From assembly GCF_001548475.1 (NCBI RefSeq), contig NZ_LRUJ01000023.1, positions 1 to 64,000 on the forward strand: DNA of 64,000 nucleotides. Direction: 5' to 3'. How positions within the stretch are numbered: the first letter of the stretch is position 1; each line of letters starts with the position of its first letter. Below the pieces are notes generated by a model. The model made no database searches, was not told where the DNA came from, and saw only the letters and a program-made list of their open reading frames with translations. The translations under genes were made by a program, and so were the position numbers. This document shows, in pieces, positions 9,234 to 18,253 of this stretch. The DNA comes from Bordetella hinzii LMG 13501 (lineage in GTDB: Bacteria > Pseudomonadota > Gammaproteobacteria > Burkholderiales > Burkholderiaceae_B).

Positions 9234-9254
9234 GCCGGTCTTCTTACCGCAGCC

Positions 9255-9283
9255 GTGCTTGAATATCGATGCGTTTCAAGCAC
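9255..9283 (+). repeat. 9-bp stem-loop in the tRNA-Arg leader
   Basis: GTGCTTGAA (9255-9263) pairs perfectly with TTCAAGCAC (9275-9283) around an 11-base loop, between the candidate promoter and the tRNA. It could be a processing or attenuation element. Confidence 0.5.
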
Positions 9284-9315
9284 TTAAACCGCCCAGCATG
9301 CGGCGCGCGGCAGAT

Positions 9316-9390
9316 CTCGCCGTAGTTAAATGGATATAACCGGCCCCTCCTAAGGGTCAATTGGTGGTTCGATTCCACCCGGCGAGGCCA
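9316..9390 (+). tRNA. tRNA-Arg (anticodon CCT)
   Basis: Reads AGG codons. A 75-nt cloverleaf: acceptor CTCGCCG pairs perfectly with CGGCGAG, followed by discriminator G and an encoded CCA. The D-arm segment GTTAAATGGATATAAC and the TTCGATTC T-loop are intact. The anticodon stem is GGCCC/GGGTC and the loop CTCCTAA gives anticodon CCT. It closely resembles E. coli tRNA-Arg(CCT) in the D and T arms. Confidence 0.95.
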
Positions 9391-9681
9391 GCTCCGGCCT
9401 GTTTGCTCCCCGCGTTGCCCTCCGCCCGACCGGACTTTCCCTAGCTCCCGCCGCCATTCAGCCTCTTGCAGGCCAAATTGGGATACGCTCGCGCGTCGGC
9501 AGGGCGGCATAAAATCCGTCCCCGGTTTTTTATTGCATAAAACCGCAATGCCCCCTTGCGCGTCAGTTCAAATTGCTGTTTAAATTTGGCCCGTAAGCCC
9601 ATAATTCACTTGGTTTTTTTCTAGTTTCACCCTAGACGTGACCGGGTTGTACTTTCATACAGACAGATAAGGCCTGTAATC
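9391..9681. other. Spacer between tRNA-Arg and pbpG
   Basis: No gene. The last 150 bases are AT-rich relative to the surroundings (for example TTTAAATTTGGCCCGTAAG, with CATAAT near 9600) and probably contain the pbpG promoter, but I cannot assign hexamers with proper spacing. There is no clear tRNA terminator. Confidence 0.4.
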
Positions 9682-10836
9682 ATGGCATTTCCCTGGATAC
9701 GCGCGGTCGCATCGGCAATAGCGCCATTGGCACTGGCCGTCGCGACCCTGCACTCGGCCAGCGCCCTGGCGGCCAAGCCGGCGGATCCCTGCAAGACCAA
9801 CGCCAAGTCCGCCGAATGCAAGGCGGCCAAGAAAAAAGCCGCCGGCGCCAAGGCCGGCAGCCAGGCCGGCGCCAGCAAGAACGGCAGCGCCGCCAAGAAA
9901 CCGGCCAGCAAGACGGCTACCGGCAAGACCGGCGGCAAGACGGCAGGCAAGACCTCCAAGCAAGCCCAGAAGACCTCCGCCGCCAAGAGCGCGTCCGGCA
10001 AGAAAACCTCCTCCAAGACCCGTGCCCGCGCCGCCGCGGCCACCACCAGCGCCGCGCTGGCGCCCGCGGCCGCCTCCCCGGCCGCCGAGGCGCGCGCCCT
10101 GCGTTCGTCCACGGCCTATGTCCAGGATCTCGAAACCTCGACCGTGCTCTTCGCCAAGAACGAGAACGTCGTGCGCCCCATCGCCTCCATCTCCAAGCTC
10201 ATGACCGCGCTGGTGGTGGTGGACGCCAACCAGCCGATGAACGAGATCATCGAGATCACCGACGAAGACGTCGATACGCTCAAGCACACGACCTCGCGCC
10301 TGCGCGTGGGCACGCGCCTGTCGCGCGGCGACATGCTGCACCTGGCGCTGATGTCCTCCGAAAACCGCGCCGCGCATGCCCTGGGCCGCAACTATCCGGG
10401 CGGCCTGCCCGCCTTCGTCGAGGCCATGAACGCCAAGGCCCGCTCGCTGGGCATGCTCAACACGCACTTCATCGAGCCCACGGGCCTGTCGAGCGAAAAC
10501 GTGTCTTCGCCGCACGACCTGGCCCGCCTGCTGCGCGCCGCCGCGCAGCGGCCGCTGATCCATCGCTATTCGACCGACACCGAATACGAGGTCGAGATCA
10601 ACAAACGCACGCAGACCTTCCGCAACACCAATCTCCTGGTGCGCAAACCCGATTGGGATATCAAGGTGTCCAAGACCGGCTTCATCAATGAAGCGGGCGA
10701 ATGCCTGGTCATGCTGGCCCGCATCAATGGCCGCGACATGGCCATCGTGCTGCTGGATTCCCAGGGCAAGCTCTCGCGTATCGGCGATGCGGTCCGCATC
10801 CGCCGCATCGTGCAAAGCGACGTGGCGATGCTCTGA
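9682..10836 (+). CDS. pbpG: Penicillin-binding protein 7-type D-Ala-D-Ala endopeptidase/carboxypeptidase
   Basis: Periplasmic serine peptidase of the S11 family acting on peptidoglycan peptides. The signal peptide spans about residues 1-31 (ending SALAA). The three active-site motifs are intact: SISK at 169-172, SEN at 226-228 and KTG at 331-333. Between the signal and the catalytic domain lies an unusual region of about 100 residues made almost entirely of Lys, Ala, Ser, Thr and Gly (residues about 35-135), likely an extended wall-associating linker. Monocistronic, with a terminator immediately downstream. Confidence 0.9.
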   Translation: MAFPWIRAVASAIAPLALAVATLHSASALAAKPADPCKTNAKSAECKAAKKKAAGAKAGSQAGASKNGSAAKKPASKTATGKTGGKTAGKTSKQAQKTSAAKSASGKKTSSKTRARAAAATTSAALAPAAASPAAEARALRSSTAYVQDLETSTVLFAKNENVVRPIASISKLMTALVVVDANQPMNEIIEITDEDVDTLKHTTSRLRVGTRLSRGDMLHLALMSSENRAAHALGRNYPGGLPAFVEAMNAKARSLGMLNTHFIEPTGLSSENVSSPHDLARLLRAAAQRPLIHRYSTDTEYEVEINKRTQTFRNTNLLVRKPDWDIKVSKTGFINEAGECLVMLARINGRDMAIVLLDSQGKLSRIGDAVRIRRIVQSDVAML

Positions 10837-10852
10837 GCCCCGCCCCGGACAA

Positions 10853-10885
10853 GACAAAGGCCGCGCAAGCGGCCTTTGTCCTTTT
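10853..10885 (+). terminator. Intrinsic terminator of pbpG
   Basis: Perfect 12-bp stem GACAAAGGCCGC / GCGGCCTTTGTC around GCAA, followed by CTTTT. It sits 17 bases after the pbpG stop. Confidence 0.85.
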
Positions 10886-10906
10886 ACGCGCCGGGGCGCG
10901 CCGCGC

Positions 10907-11278
10907 TCAGGCGTGCACGGGCAAGGGATCGTAAAGATGCGCCGGCAGGCCGTCGAACACGGCGGCGGCGTCCAGCGAGCGGATGGGCACGCGCGCATCG
11001 CGCGGGATGCGGCCTTCGACCTGCAGCATCTGGTAGCGCAGGCAGCACACCCTCAGGAAGGACGTGAAATTCGCCGCCTCGCCGCGATAGGCCATGAGTT
11101 CGTCGTAGAGGCGTTCGATCAACTGGGTGACGCGCAGGCCATCACGCTCGGCGAGCTCCTGCAGGACGTCCCAGAAGAGTTTCTCCAGCCTGACGCTGGT
11201 GGCCACGCCGTGCAGCCGCAGGGAGCGGCTTTCGGTGGCATAGGATTGCGCGTTGGCGCGTATGAAGATCTCGCACAT
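10907..11278 (-). CDS. Ribbon-helix-helix domain protein
   Basis: Predicted DNA-binding protein of 123 residues. The segment RSLRLHGVATSVRLEKLFWD, followed by LQELAERDG and LIERLYDEL, has the strand-helix-helix pattern of the RHH_4 family (arylsulphate/omega-amino-acid-type RHH proteins). I chose the ATG at 11276-11278 (MCEIFIRAN) because a GGAGGG ribosome site lies 4 bases upstream; the frame continues 8 codons further without one. The target is unknown. It lies tail to tail with pbpG. Confidence 0.7.
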   Translation of the reverse strand: MCEIFIRANAQSYATESRSLRLHGVATSVRLEKLFWDVLQELAERDGLRVTQLIERLYDELMAYRGEAANFTSFLRVCCLRYQMLQVEGRIPRDARVPIRSLDAAAVFDGLPAHLYDPLPVHA

Positions 11279-11350
11279 GGGACCCTCCGGTGATGGCCTC
11301 ACTGTACGATCAAGCCGGCCCCGGCGGCAAGCGCCGCCCGGGCCGGCGCT

Positions 11351-11929
11351 TCAGTGCGAAATCCGCGTGCCCAGCACCGCCAGGAACTGGGCCAGCCAGG
11401 CGGGATGGGCGGGCCAGGCCGGCGCGGTGACCAGATTGCCGTCGGTATGGGCCTGGTCGATGGCGATCTCGGCATAGGTGCCGCCGGCCAGGCGGACCTC
11501 GGGGGCGCAGGCCGGGTAGGCCGAGCAGGTGCGTCCCTTGAGGATGTCGGCCGCCGCCAGCAGCTGCGCGCCATGGCAGACCGCCGCGATCGGTTTGCGC
11601 GCCGCATCGAAATGGCGCACGATTTCCAGCACCTTGGCATTCAGGCGCAAGTACTCGGGCGCGCGCCCCCCGGGGATGACCAGCCCGTCGTAGTTTTGCG
11701 GTTCGACCTTGGCGAAGTCGTAGTTGAGCGCGAAGTTATGGCCCCGCTTTTCGCTATAGGTCTGCGCGCCCTCGAAATCGTGAATGGCCGTGGCGACGGT
11801 GTCGCCGGCCTTTTTGTCGGGGCATACCGCATGGACCACATGACCGACCGCCAGCAGGGTCTGGAAGGGCACCATGGTTTCGTAGTCTTCGGCATAGTCG
11901 CCGACCAGCATCAAGAGCTTTTTGCTCAT
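11351..11929 (-). CDS. DJ-1/PfpI family protein
   Basis: Member of the class I glutamine-amidotransferase-like fold that includes Hsp31, YhbO and PfpI, proteins linked to glyoxal or glycation detoxification or to stress. 192 residues. The nucleophile-elbow cysteine is in AAVCHGAQL (Cys118) with His119 next to it; the conserved acidic position is in the GDYAEDYE loop near residue 14. The start at 11927-11929 ([10 protein letters not shown]) follows a GGAGAC ribosome site; the upstream extension is not conserved-looking. The enzymatic activity cannot be told from sequence. Confidence 0.85.
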   Translation of the reverse strand: MSKKLLMLVGDYAEDYETMVPFQTLLAVGHVVHAVCPDKKAGDTVATAIHDFEGAQTYSEKRGHNFALNYDFAKVEPQNYDGLVIPGGRAPEYLRLNAKVLEIVRHFDAARKPIAAVCHGAQLLAAADILKGRTCSAYPACAPEVRLAGGTYAEIAIDQAHTDGNLVTAPAWPAHPAWLAQFLAVLGTRISH

Positions 11930-12022
11930 TGTCGTCTCCTGTCCCGGCTCCACATTGGCGGGTGTGGCCTATTGTGGCGCCGCCGGGCATGCCCGGGGTG
12001 GTACAGGATTACCGCGTCCGCC

Positions 12023-12511
12023 CTACTCCAGCCCGACGTTGACGGTCTTGGCGCCCAGCAGCTTGACGAGCACGTCCGGCGCGATGCCCACGAGATAGCC
12101 GCGCCGCCCGCCGTTGATATAGACCTCGGGATACGACAGGATGCTGTCTTCGACATAGACCGGCATGCGCTTGCGCGTGCCGAAGGGCGAGGTGCCGCCC
12201 ACCTGGTAGCCGGAGTGGCGCTGGGCCACCTCGGGCTGGCAGGGCGCGACTTTCTTGCAGCCCGCCTGCCGCGCCAGGTTTTTGGTCGAGACCTCGCGGT
12301 CGCCATGCATGATGACCACCAGCGGCCGGGCCGCCTCGTCTTCCATGATGAGGGTCTTGACCACGGCATGCGGGTCCAGGCCCAGTTGGCGTGCCGCCTC
12401 GCCGGCGCCGCCATGGTCGATGTAATCGTAGGTGTGCTCCGTGAAGGCCACTTTGTGCTGCCTGAGGAACTGGGTGGCGGGCGTTTCGGAGACGTGACGG
12501 GATTTGCTCAT
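12023..12511 (-). CDS. ybaK: Cys-tRNA(Pro)/Cys-tRNA(Cys) deacylase, YbaK/EbsC type
   Basis: Trans-editing enzyme that hydrolyses mischarged Cys-tRNA(Pro). 162 residues, the usual length. It shows the family core: HTYDYIDHGG near the N-terminus, VKTLIMED, a lysine-containing STKNLARQ segment, and the GTSPFGTRKRMPVYVE motif. The gene starts 13 bases after the xerD stop on the same strand, so the two probably share a transcript. Confidence 0.93.
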   Translation of the reverse strand: MSKSRHVSETPATQFLRQHKVAFTEHTYDYIDHGGAGEAARQLGLDPHAVVKTLIMEDEAARPLVVIMHGDREVSTKNLARQAGCKKVAPCQPEVAQRHSGYQVGGTSPFGTRKRMPVYVEDSILSYPEVYINGGRRGYLVGIAPDVLVKLLGAKTVNVGLE

Positions 12512-12524
12512 GGGATGCGGGCGC

Positions 12525-13451
12525 CTAGGCGCGGGGATGATGGGCCGCGTGCAGCGACTTCAGGCGCTCGCGCGCCACATGGGTATAGATCTGGGTGGTC
12601 GAAATATCGGCATGGCCCAGCAGCAGCTGCACCACGCGCAGGTCCGCGCCGTGGTTGAGCAGATGCGTGGCGAAGGCATGCCGCAGCACATGCGGCGACA
12701 GTGGCGCGAGCACGCCGGCGCGCCGCGCGTATTTCTTGACGAGCTGCCAGAAGGCCTGGCGCGACATGGCCTGGGCGCGGGCGGTGACGAACAAGGCATC
12801 CGAGGCGCGCGCGCCAGCCAGATCGGGACGCGCCTGCGCCAGATAGCGCTGCAGCCAATGCGCGGCCTCCGCGCCCAGCGGAACCAGCCTGTCCTTGCCG
12901 CCCTTGCCCTGGACCACGCGCACCACACCGTCGGTCATGCTGACGTCCAGGGTCTTCAGGCTGACCAGCTCGGACACGCGCAAGCCCGTGGCGTAAAGCA
13001 TCTCCAGCATGGCGCGGTCACGCAGCCCGCGCGCCGTGTCGAGATCGGGCGCGCCGAGCAAGGCCTCGACCTGGGCCTCGGACAGCGTCTTGGGCACGCG
13101 CAGCGGCTGCTTGGCGGCCTCCAGCGCGAGGCAAGGATCGGCCGCGGCGCGTTTTTCCCGCAGCGCCCAGGCATAGAAACGGCGCAGCGCCGCCAGCCTG
13201 CGGTTGGCGGTGGACGGCCGGCTTTCTTCGTGGCGCGCGGCGAACCAGGATTCGATGTCGGCGCTGGTGGCCGCGCATAGCTGTCCACCCGTGGACACGC
13301 CGGGCGGCGGCGCCTGCAGCCATAGGGCGAAGGCGCTCAGGTCGCGCCGATAGGCCGCCAAGGTGTTGGCGGCCAGGCCGTCTTCGAGCCAGATGGCATC
13401 GATGAAGGCATCGATATCAGCCTGGGAGGCCAGGGGTCGGTCGTCGGACAT
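12525..13451 (-). CDS. xerD: Site-specific tyrosine recombinase XerD
   Basis: Chromosome dimer resolution recombinase acting with XerC at dif under FtsK control. 308 residues from the ATG at 13449-13451 (MSDDRPLASQ); upstream frame extension rejected. The N-terminal SAM-like core-binding domain contains LAANTLAAYRRDL. The catalytic domain has the Arg of ATGLRVSELVSL, the HVLRHAFATHLL box, LGHADISTTQIY and the nucleophilic Tyr of the IYTHV segment. It is a housekeeping Xer, not a phage integrase: no att site or cargo is adjacent. Confidence 0.93.
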   Translation of the reverse strand: MSDDRPLASQADIDAFIDAIWLEDGLAANTLAAYRRDLSAFALWLQAPPPGVSTGGQLCAATSADIESWFAARHEESRPSTANRRLAALRRFYAWALREKRAAADPCLALEAAKQPLRVPKTLSEAQVEALLGAPDLDTARGLRDRAMLEMLYATGLRVSELVSLKTLDVSMTDGVVRVVQGKGGKDRLVPLGAEAAHWLQRYLAQARPDLAGARASDALFVTARAQAMSRQAFWQLVKKYARRAGVLAPLSPHVLRHAFATHLLNHGADLRVVQLLLGHADISTTQIYTHVARERLKSLHAAHHPRA

Positions 13452-13483
13452 GGGGGAGCAGCAAAAACCGGGGCGCCCCAATT

Positions 13484-14395
13484 CTAAGGGGCGCGGGCGG
13501 CCTCGCGCGAGGCCATCGTCTTGAGCCAGACCTCGAAGGCCTTCAGGGCGCCGGAGCGCTCGCTGTGCTGCGGATAGCCGAAGTAATAACCCTGGCTGAC
13601 CTGAAGGGCCTGGGGCACGGGCATGACCAGGCTGCCGGCATCCAGCGCCGGCTGGGCCAGGAAACGCGGCATCAGGCCCACGCCCAGGCCGGCCTGGACG
13701 GCGGCCATCACCATGGTGAAGAGTTCGTAGCGCGGCCCGCCGGCGGCCTGCGGCCCATAGAGATGGCCATTGGCGCCGTACCATTGGCGCCACGCATCGG
13801 GCCGCGAGGCCAAGTGCAAATGGGTCATGCCGGACAACGCCGGACTGCCCTGCTCGCGCGCCTGCTCGGCCAGCGCCGGCGCGCAGACCGGCACCAGTTC
13901 GCGCTCGGGGAACAGCAGCACGCCCTTGGTGCCGGGCCAGACCCCATCGCTGTGATAAAGCGCGCCGTCGAACGGCTGGTCCTTGAATTGGAAAGGCAGC
14001 GTGCGCACCGAGAGGCTGACGGTGATGTCGGGCTGCGCCTGCTGGAAGTCCGCCAGGCGCGGGATCAGCCAGGTGGTGGCCAACGTGGGCACGACCGCGA
14101 TGTGGATGCTGCGCCCCATGCCCGTGCGGCTGACCAGGCCGAAGGTGTCTTTCTCGATCTGGTCGAGATGGTGGCGGATGCGCCCGGCATATTCGGCGCC
14201 GTGGTCGGTCAGCACGATGCGCCGCCTGACGCGGGTAAACAGCTGCACGCCCAGGCGGGCCTCCAGGCTGGCGACCTGCCGGTAGACCGCGCTATGGGTC
14301 AGGGACAGCTCCTCGGCCGCGCGCGAGAAGCTGCCCAGGCGCGCCGACGCCTCGAAGGCCTGCAAGGCGCTCAGGTTGGGGATGCCGTTTCTCAT
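13484..14395 (-). CDS. LysR-family transcriptional regulator (GcvA-like)
   Basis: 303 residues: an N-terminal winged helix (LSALQAFEASARLGSFSRAA, then HSAVYRQVASLE) and a C-terminal effector-binding domain from about residue 90. The N-terminus and the WLIPRL segment are typical of the GcvA subgroup. It is divergent from the ThDP enzyme/gcdH unit across 218 bases that contain a CAATT-5-AATTG inverted repeat, so it most likely controls that unit and itself. The effector is unknown. Confidence 0.85.
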   Translation of the reverse strand: MRNGIPNLSALQAFEASARLGSFSRAAEELSLTHSAVYRQVASLEARLGVQLFTRVRRRIVLTDHGAEYAGRIRHHLDQIEKDTFGLVSRTGMGRSIHIAVVPTLATTWLIPRLADFQQAQPDITVSLSVRTLPFQFKDQPFDGALYHSDGVWPGTKGVLLFPERELVPVCAPALAEQAREQGSPALSGMTHLHLASRPDAWRQWYGANGHLYGPQAAGGPRYELFTMVMAAVQAGLGVGLMPRFLAQPALDAGSLVMPVPQALQVSQGYYFGYPQHSERSGALKAFEVWLKTMASREAARAP

Positions 14396-14544
14396 GGCTG
14401 TTTGTCCATACTGCGTGTCACTTCGGGCAGACCCGGCTAGGCGCGCGCCGCGCCCGCCGATAGGCTTACCCCCTTGCCGCCGGCCTGGCTGCCCGATGCT
14501 GCGGCGCAGCAGTCAGGCAAGTGCCGGCAGCTCACTATCATGTG

Positions 14545-14559
14545 CAATTTTATCAATTG
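14545..14559. promoter_or_regulatory. Candidate LysR operator
   Basis: CAATT (14545-14549), 5 bases, AATTG (14555-14559), a perfect inverted repeat in the divergent LysR/ThDP-enzyme promoter region. GTGCAA recurs just downstream (about 14562). It fits the T-N11-A style of LysR sites. Confidence 0.5.
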
Positions 14560-14613
14560 CCTTGTGCAAGTCTGGAACATTATTCTGGCGCGATATTTCC
14601 CGTAATCCGACAT

Positions 14614-16323
14614 ATGAACACCCACTCCTCCGCGACGCCCTCTTCCGCCAGCCCCCGCCTGGGCGGCCATATCCTGGTCGACCAGCTGGCCGCCCACGGC
14701 GTCAAACACGTCTTCTGCGTGCCGGGCGAGAGTTATCTCGCCGTGCTGGACGGCCTGCATGACGCCAGCATCGAAGTCACGGTCTGCCGCCAGGAAGGCG
14801 GCGCGGCCATGATGGCCGACGCCCATGGCAAGCTGACGGGCGAGCCGGGCATCTGCATGGTCACGCGCGGCCCGGGCGCCTCCAATGCGCTGGCCGGCGT
14901 GCACATCGCCAAGCAGGATTCCACCCCGCTGATCCTCTTTGTCGGCCAGATCGAGCGCGGCATGCGCGAGCGCGAAGCCTTCCAGGAGATGGACTACCGC
15001 GCCGTCTTCGGCACCCAGGCCAAGTGGGTGACGGAAATCGACCAGGTCGAGCGCATTCCCGAGCTGATTTCGCGCGCCTTCCATATCGCCACCTCGGGCC
15101 GTCCGGGCCCGGTGGTCATCGCCCTGCCCGAGGACATGCTGGTCGAGACGGCCGATGTGCCCGACGCGCCGCACTATGAAGTCATCGACGCCGCGCCGGC
15201 CGCCGGCCAGATGGAGACGCTGGCGCAGATGCTGGCCCAGGCCCGCAAGCCGGTCGCCATCCTGGGCGGCACCCGCTGGGACGCCGAGGCGGTCGCGCGC
15301 TTTGCCGACTTCGCCCGCGCCCATGCGCTGCCGGTGGCCGTGTCCTTCCGGCGCCAGATGCTGTTCCCGGCCGACCACCCCTGCTATATCGGCGACGTGG
15401 GGCTGGGCATCAATCCGGCGCTGCTGGCCCGCGTGCGCGACGCCGACCTCATCCTCCTGGTGGGCGGCCGCATGTCGGAAAGCCCCAGCCAGGCCTATAC
15501 GCTGCTGGACATCCCGGTACCGCGCCAGAAGCTCGTGCACGTGCATCCGGACAGCGCCGAACTGGCGCGCGTCTACCGGCCCAATCTCGCCGTCAATGTG
15601 TCGCCGGCCGCCTTCAGCGCCGCGCTGGCCGGCCTGCCCGCGCCCAAGGCCGCGCCGGCCTGGGCCGCCGACACCGAGGCCATGCGCCAAAGCTACCTGG
15701 CCTGGAGCGATCCGGCCAAGGTCCGCACGCCCGGCAAGCTGCAGATGGGCGAAGTCATGGCCTATCTCGAAGCCAAGCTGCCGGCCGACGCCATCATGAC
15801 CAATGGCGCCGGCAATTACGCCACCTGGCTGCACCGCTTTCACCGCTACACCCGCTACGGCACGCAGCTGGCGCCCACCTCGGGCTCCATGGGCTATGGC
15901 CTGCCGGCCGCCGTGGGCGCCAAGCGCATCTGGCCCGACAAGACCGTCGTCTGCTTCGCCGGCGACGGCTGCTTCCTGATGCACGGCCAGGAGTTCGCCA
16001 CGGCCGTGCAGTACGACCTGCCCATCATCGTGGTGCTGGTCGACAACGGCATGTACGGCACCATCCGCATGCACCAGGAGAAGCACTACCCCGGCCGTAT
16101 TTCGGCCACGCAATTGAAGAATCCCGATTTCGCCGACTATGCCCGCGCCTTTGGCGGACACGGCGAGCGGGTGGAAACGAGCGCCGAGTTCGGCCCCGCC
16201 TTCGAGCGGGCGCTGGCCAGCGGCAAGCCCGCCATCCTGCATTGCCTGATCGACCCCGAGACGATCTCTCCGTCGACCACCCTGGAAAAAATTCGCGCCG
16301 CGGCCCTGGCGGCCAAGGCTTGA
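14614..16323 (+). CDS. Thiamine-diphosphate-dependent enzyme (acetolactate-synthase-like)
   Basis: Decarboxylase/ligase of the acetohydroxyacid synthase, oxalyl-CoA decarboxylase and benzoylformate decarboxylase superfamily, 569 residues. Three domains: an N-terminal PYR domain with the catalytic Glu in CRQEGGAAM (Glu61), a central domain, and a C-terminal PP domain with the GDG...N thiamine-diphosphate motif (AGDGCFLMHGQEF ... VDNGMYG). The ATG at 14614 is chosen because the upstream frame contains the promoter region. gcdH follows after 54 bases. No small regulatory subunit gene is adjacent, so a true biosynthetic IlvB role is unlikely. Substrate unknown. Confidence 0.83.
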   Translation: MNTHSSATPSSASPRLGGHILVDQLAAHGVKHVFCVPGESYLAVLDGLHDASIEVTVCRQEGGAAMMADAHGKLTGEPGICMVTRGPGASNALAGVHIAKQDSTPLILFVGQIERGMREREAFQEMDYRAVFGTQAKWVTEIDQVERIPELISRAFHIATSGRPGPVVIALPEDMLVETADVPDAPHYEVIDAAPAAGQMETLAQMLAQARKPVAILGGTRWDAEAVARFADFARAHALPVAVSFRRQMLFPADHPCYIGDVGLGINPALLARVRDADLILLVGGRMSESPSQAYTLLDIPVPRQKLVHVHPDSAELARVYRPNLAVNVSPAAFSAALAGLPAPKAAPAWAADTEAMRQSYLAWSDPAKVRTPGKLQMGEVMAYLEAKLPADAIMTNGAGNYATWLHRFHRYTRYGTQLAPTSGSMGYGLPAAVGAKRIWPDKTVVCFAGDGCFLMHGQEFATAVQYDLPIIVVLVDNGMYGTIRMHQEKHYPGRISATQLKNPDFADYARAFGGHGERVETSAEFGPAFERALASGKPAILHCLIDPETISPSTTLEKIRAAALAAKA

Positions 16324-16377
16324 GCGCGCGCGAAAATTTAAATTTAAACTTCAAGCATCCATACACTGGAGTACCGA

Positions 16378-17571
<1,194 letters not shown>

Positions 17572-17590
17572 GCCCGCGATCGCCGCCACG

Positions 17591-17626
17591 AACCCCAGGC
17601 CGCAAGGCCTGGGGTTTTGTTTTTTC
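17591..17626 (+). terminator. Intrinsic terminator of gcdH
   Basis: CCCCAGGCC (17593-17601), GCAA, GGCCTGGGG (17606-17614), then TTTTGTTTTTTC. Twenty bases after the gcdH stop. Confidence 0.9.
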
Positions 17627-17722
17627 TCGCGGCGCTTCGCGCCAAGCCGGTGTGCCTGCATGACGGCCGGCCATGCCGCGCCCGCGGGAGCGGCGGGGGA
17701 CGACGGCGCAAGGCGGGCGGGC

Positions 17723-18166
17723 TCAGGCCTGCCCGCTCAGGTCGAACAGGCTGGTGGCATCCAGCTCGAGCACGACTTCGTCATGCTGGTTGTAGATGAA
17801 CCAGGTCCAGGTGATGATGCCCAGGTCCTGGCGCGAGGCGGAGGTGCGCGCGCCCTGCACACGGGCGTGCAGCGTCAGCTCGTCGCCCGGACGCACCGGC
17901 ACCCGCCAGCGCACCTCGCCCAGGCCGGGCGAGCCGAAAGATTCAGAATCATGCAGCACCGCGTCGACGGCCATGCGCATGGCCAGCGCGCAGGTGTGCC
18001 AGCCGCTGGCGATCAAGCCGCCCCAGCGTCCTTCCTGGGCGCGCTTTTCGTCGACGTGGAACCACTGCGGATCATATTTGCGGGCGAATTCGAGGACTTC
18101 TTCGCGCGAGACCTTGACCGGCCCCCCCTTGATCACCATCCCCTGGCGCAGTTCGGCAAACTTCAT
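17723..18166 (-). CDS. MaoC-family (R)-specific enoyl-CoA hydratase
   Basis: Hot-dog fold dehydratase of 147 residues. The hydratase signature is visible as FARKYDPQWFHVDEKRA, with the catalytic Asp and His, followed by GLIASGWHT. Members hydrate enoyl-CoA or act in side-chain degradation. The start at 18164-18166 (MKFAELRQGM) is preceded by AGGA; the upstream frame to 18214 is not credible. It lies downstream of the second ThDP enzyme on the same strand (87-base gap), and tail to tail with gcdH. Confidence 0.85.
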   Translation of the reverse strand: MKFAELRQGMVIKGGPVKVSREEVLEFARKYDPQWFHVDEKRAQEGRWGGLIASGWHTCALAMRMAVDAVLHDSESFGSPGLGEVRWRVPVRPGDELTLHARVQGARTSASRQDLGIITWTWFIYNQHDEVVLELDATSLFDLSGQA

Positions 18167-18253
18167 GGCTTGTCCTGTAGAAAGCGGGCCCTGGCTGGGC
18201 CCGCCTTCAAGCATATCGCGCCAGGAGCGCCTGGCGCGAATCCGCGGTCCCGA

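Noticed and set aside
12525-13451. The tyrosine recombinase as a sign of a mobile element
   Set aside because: Sequence and length are those of housekeeping XerD, and no att repeats, tRNA target or cargo genes are adjacent.
14437-16242. A 601-codon minus-strand open frame
   Set aside because: Antisense to the ThDP enzyme with intact catalytic motifs; shadow frame.
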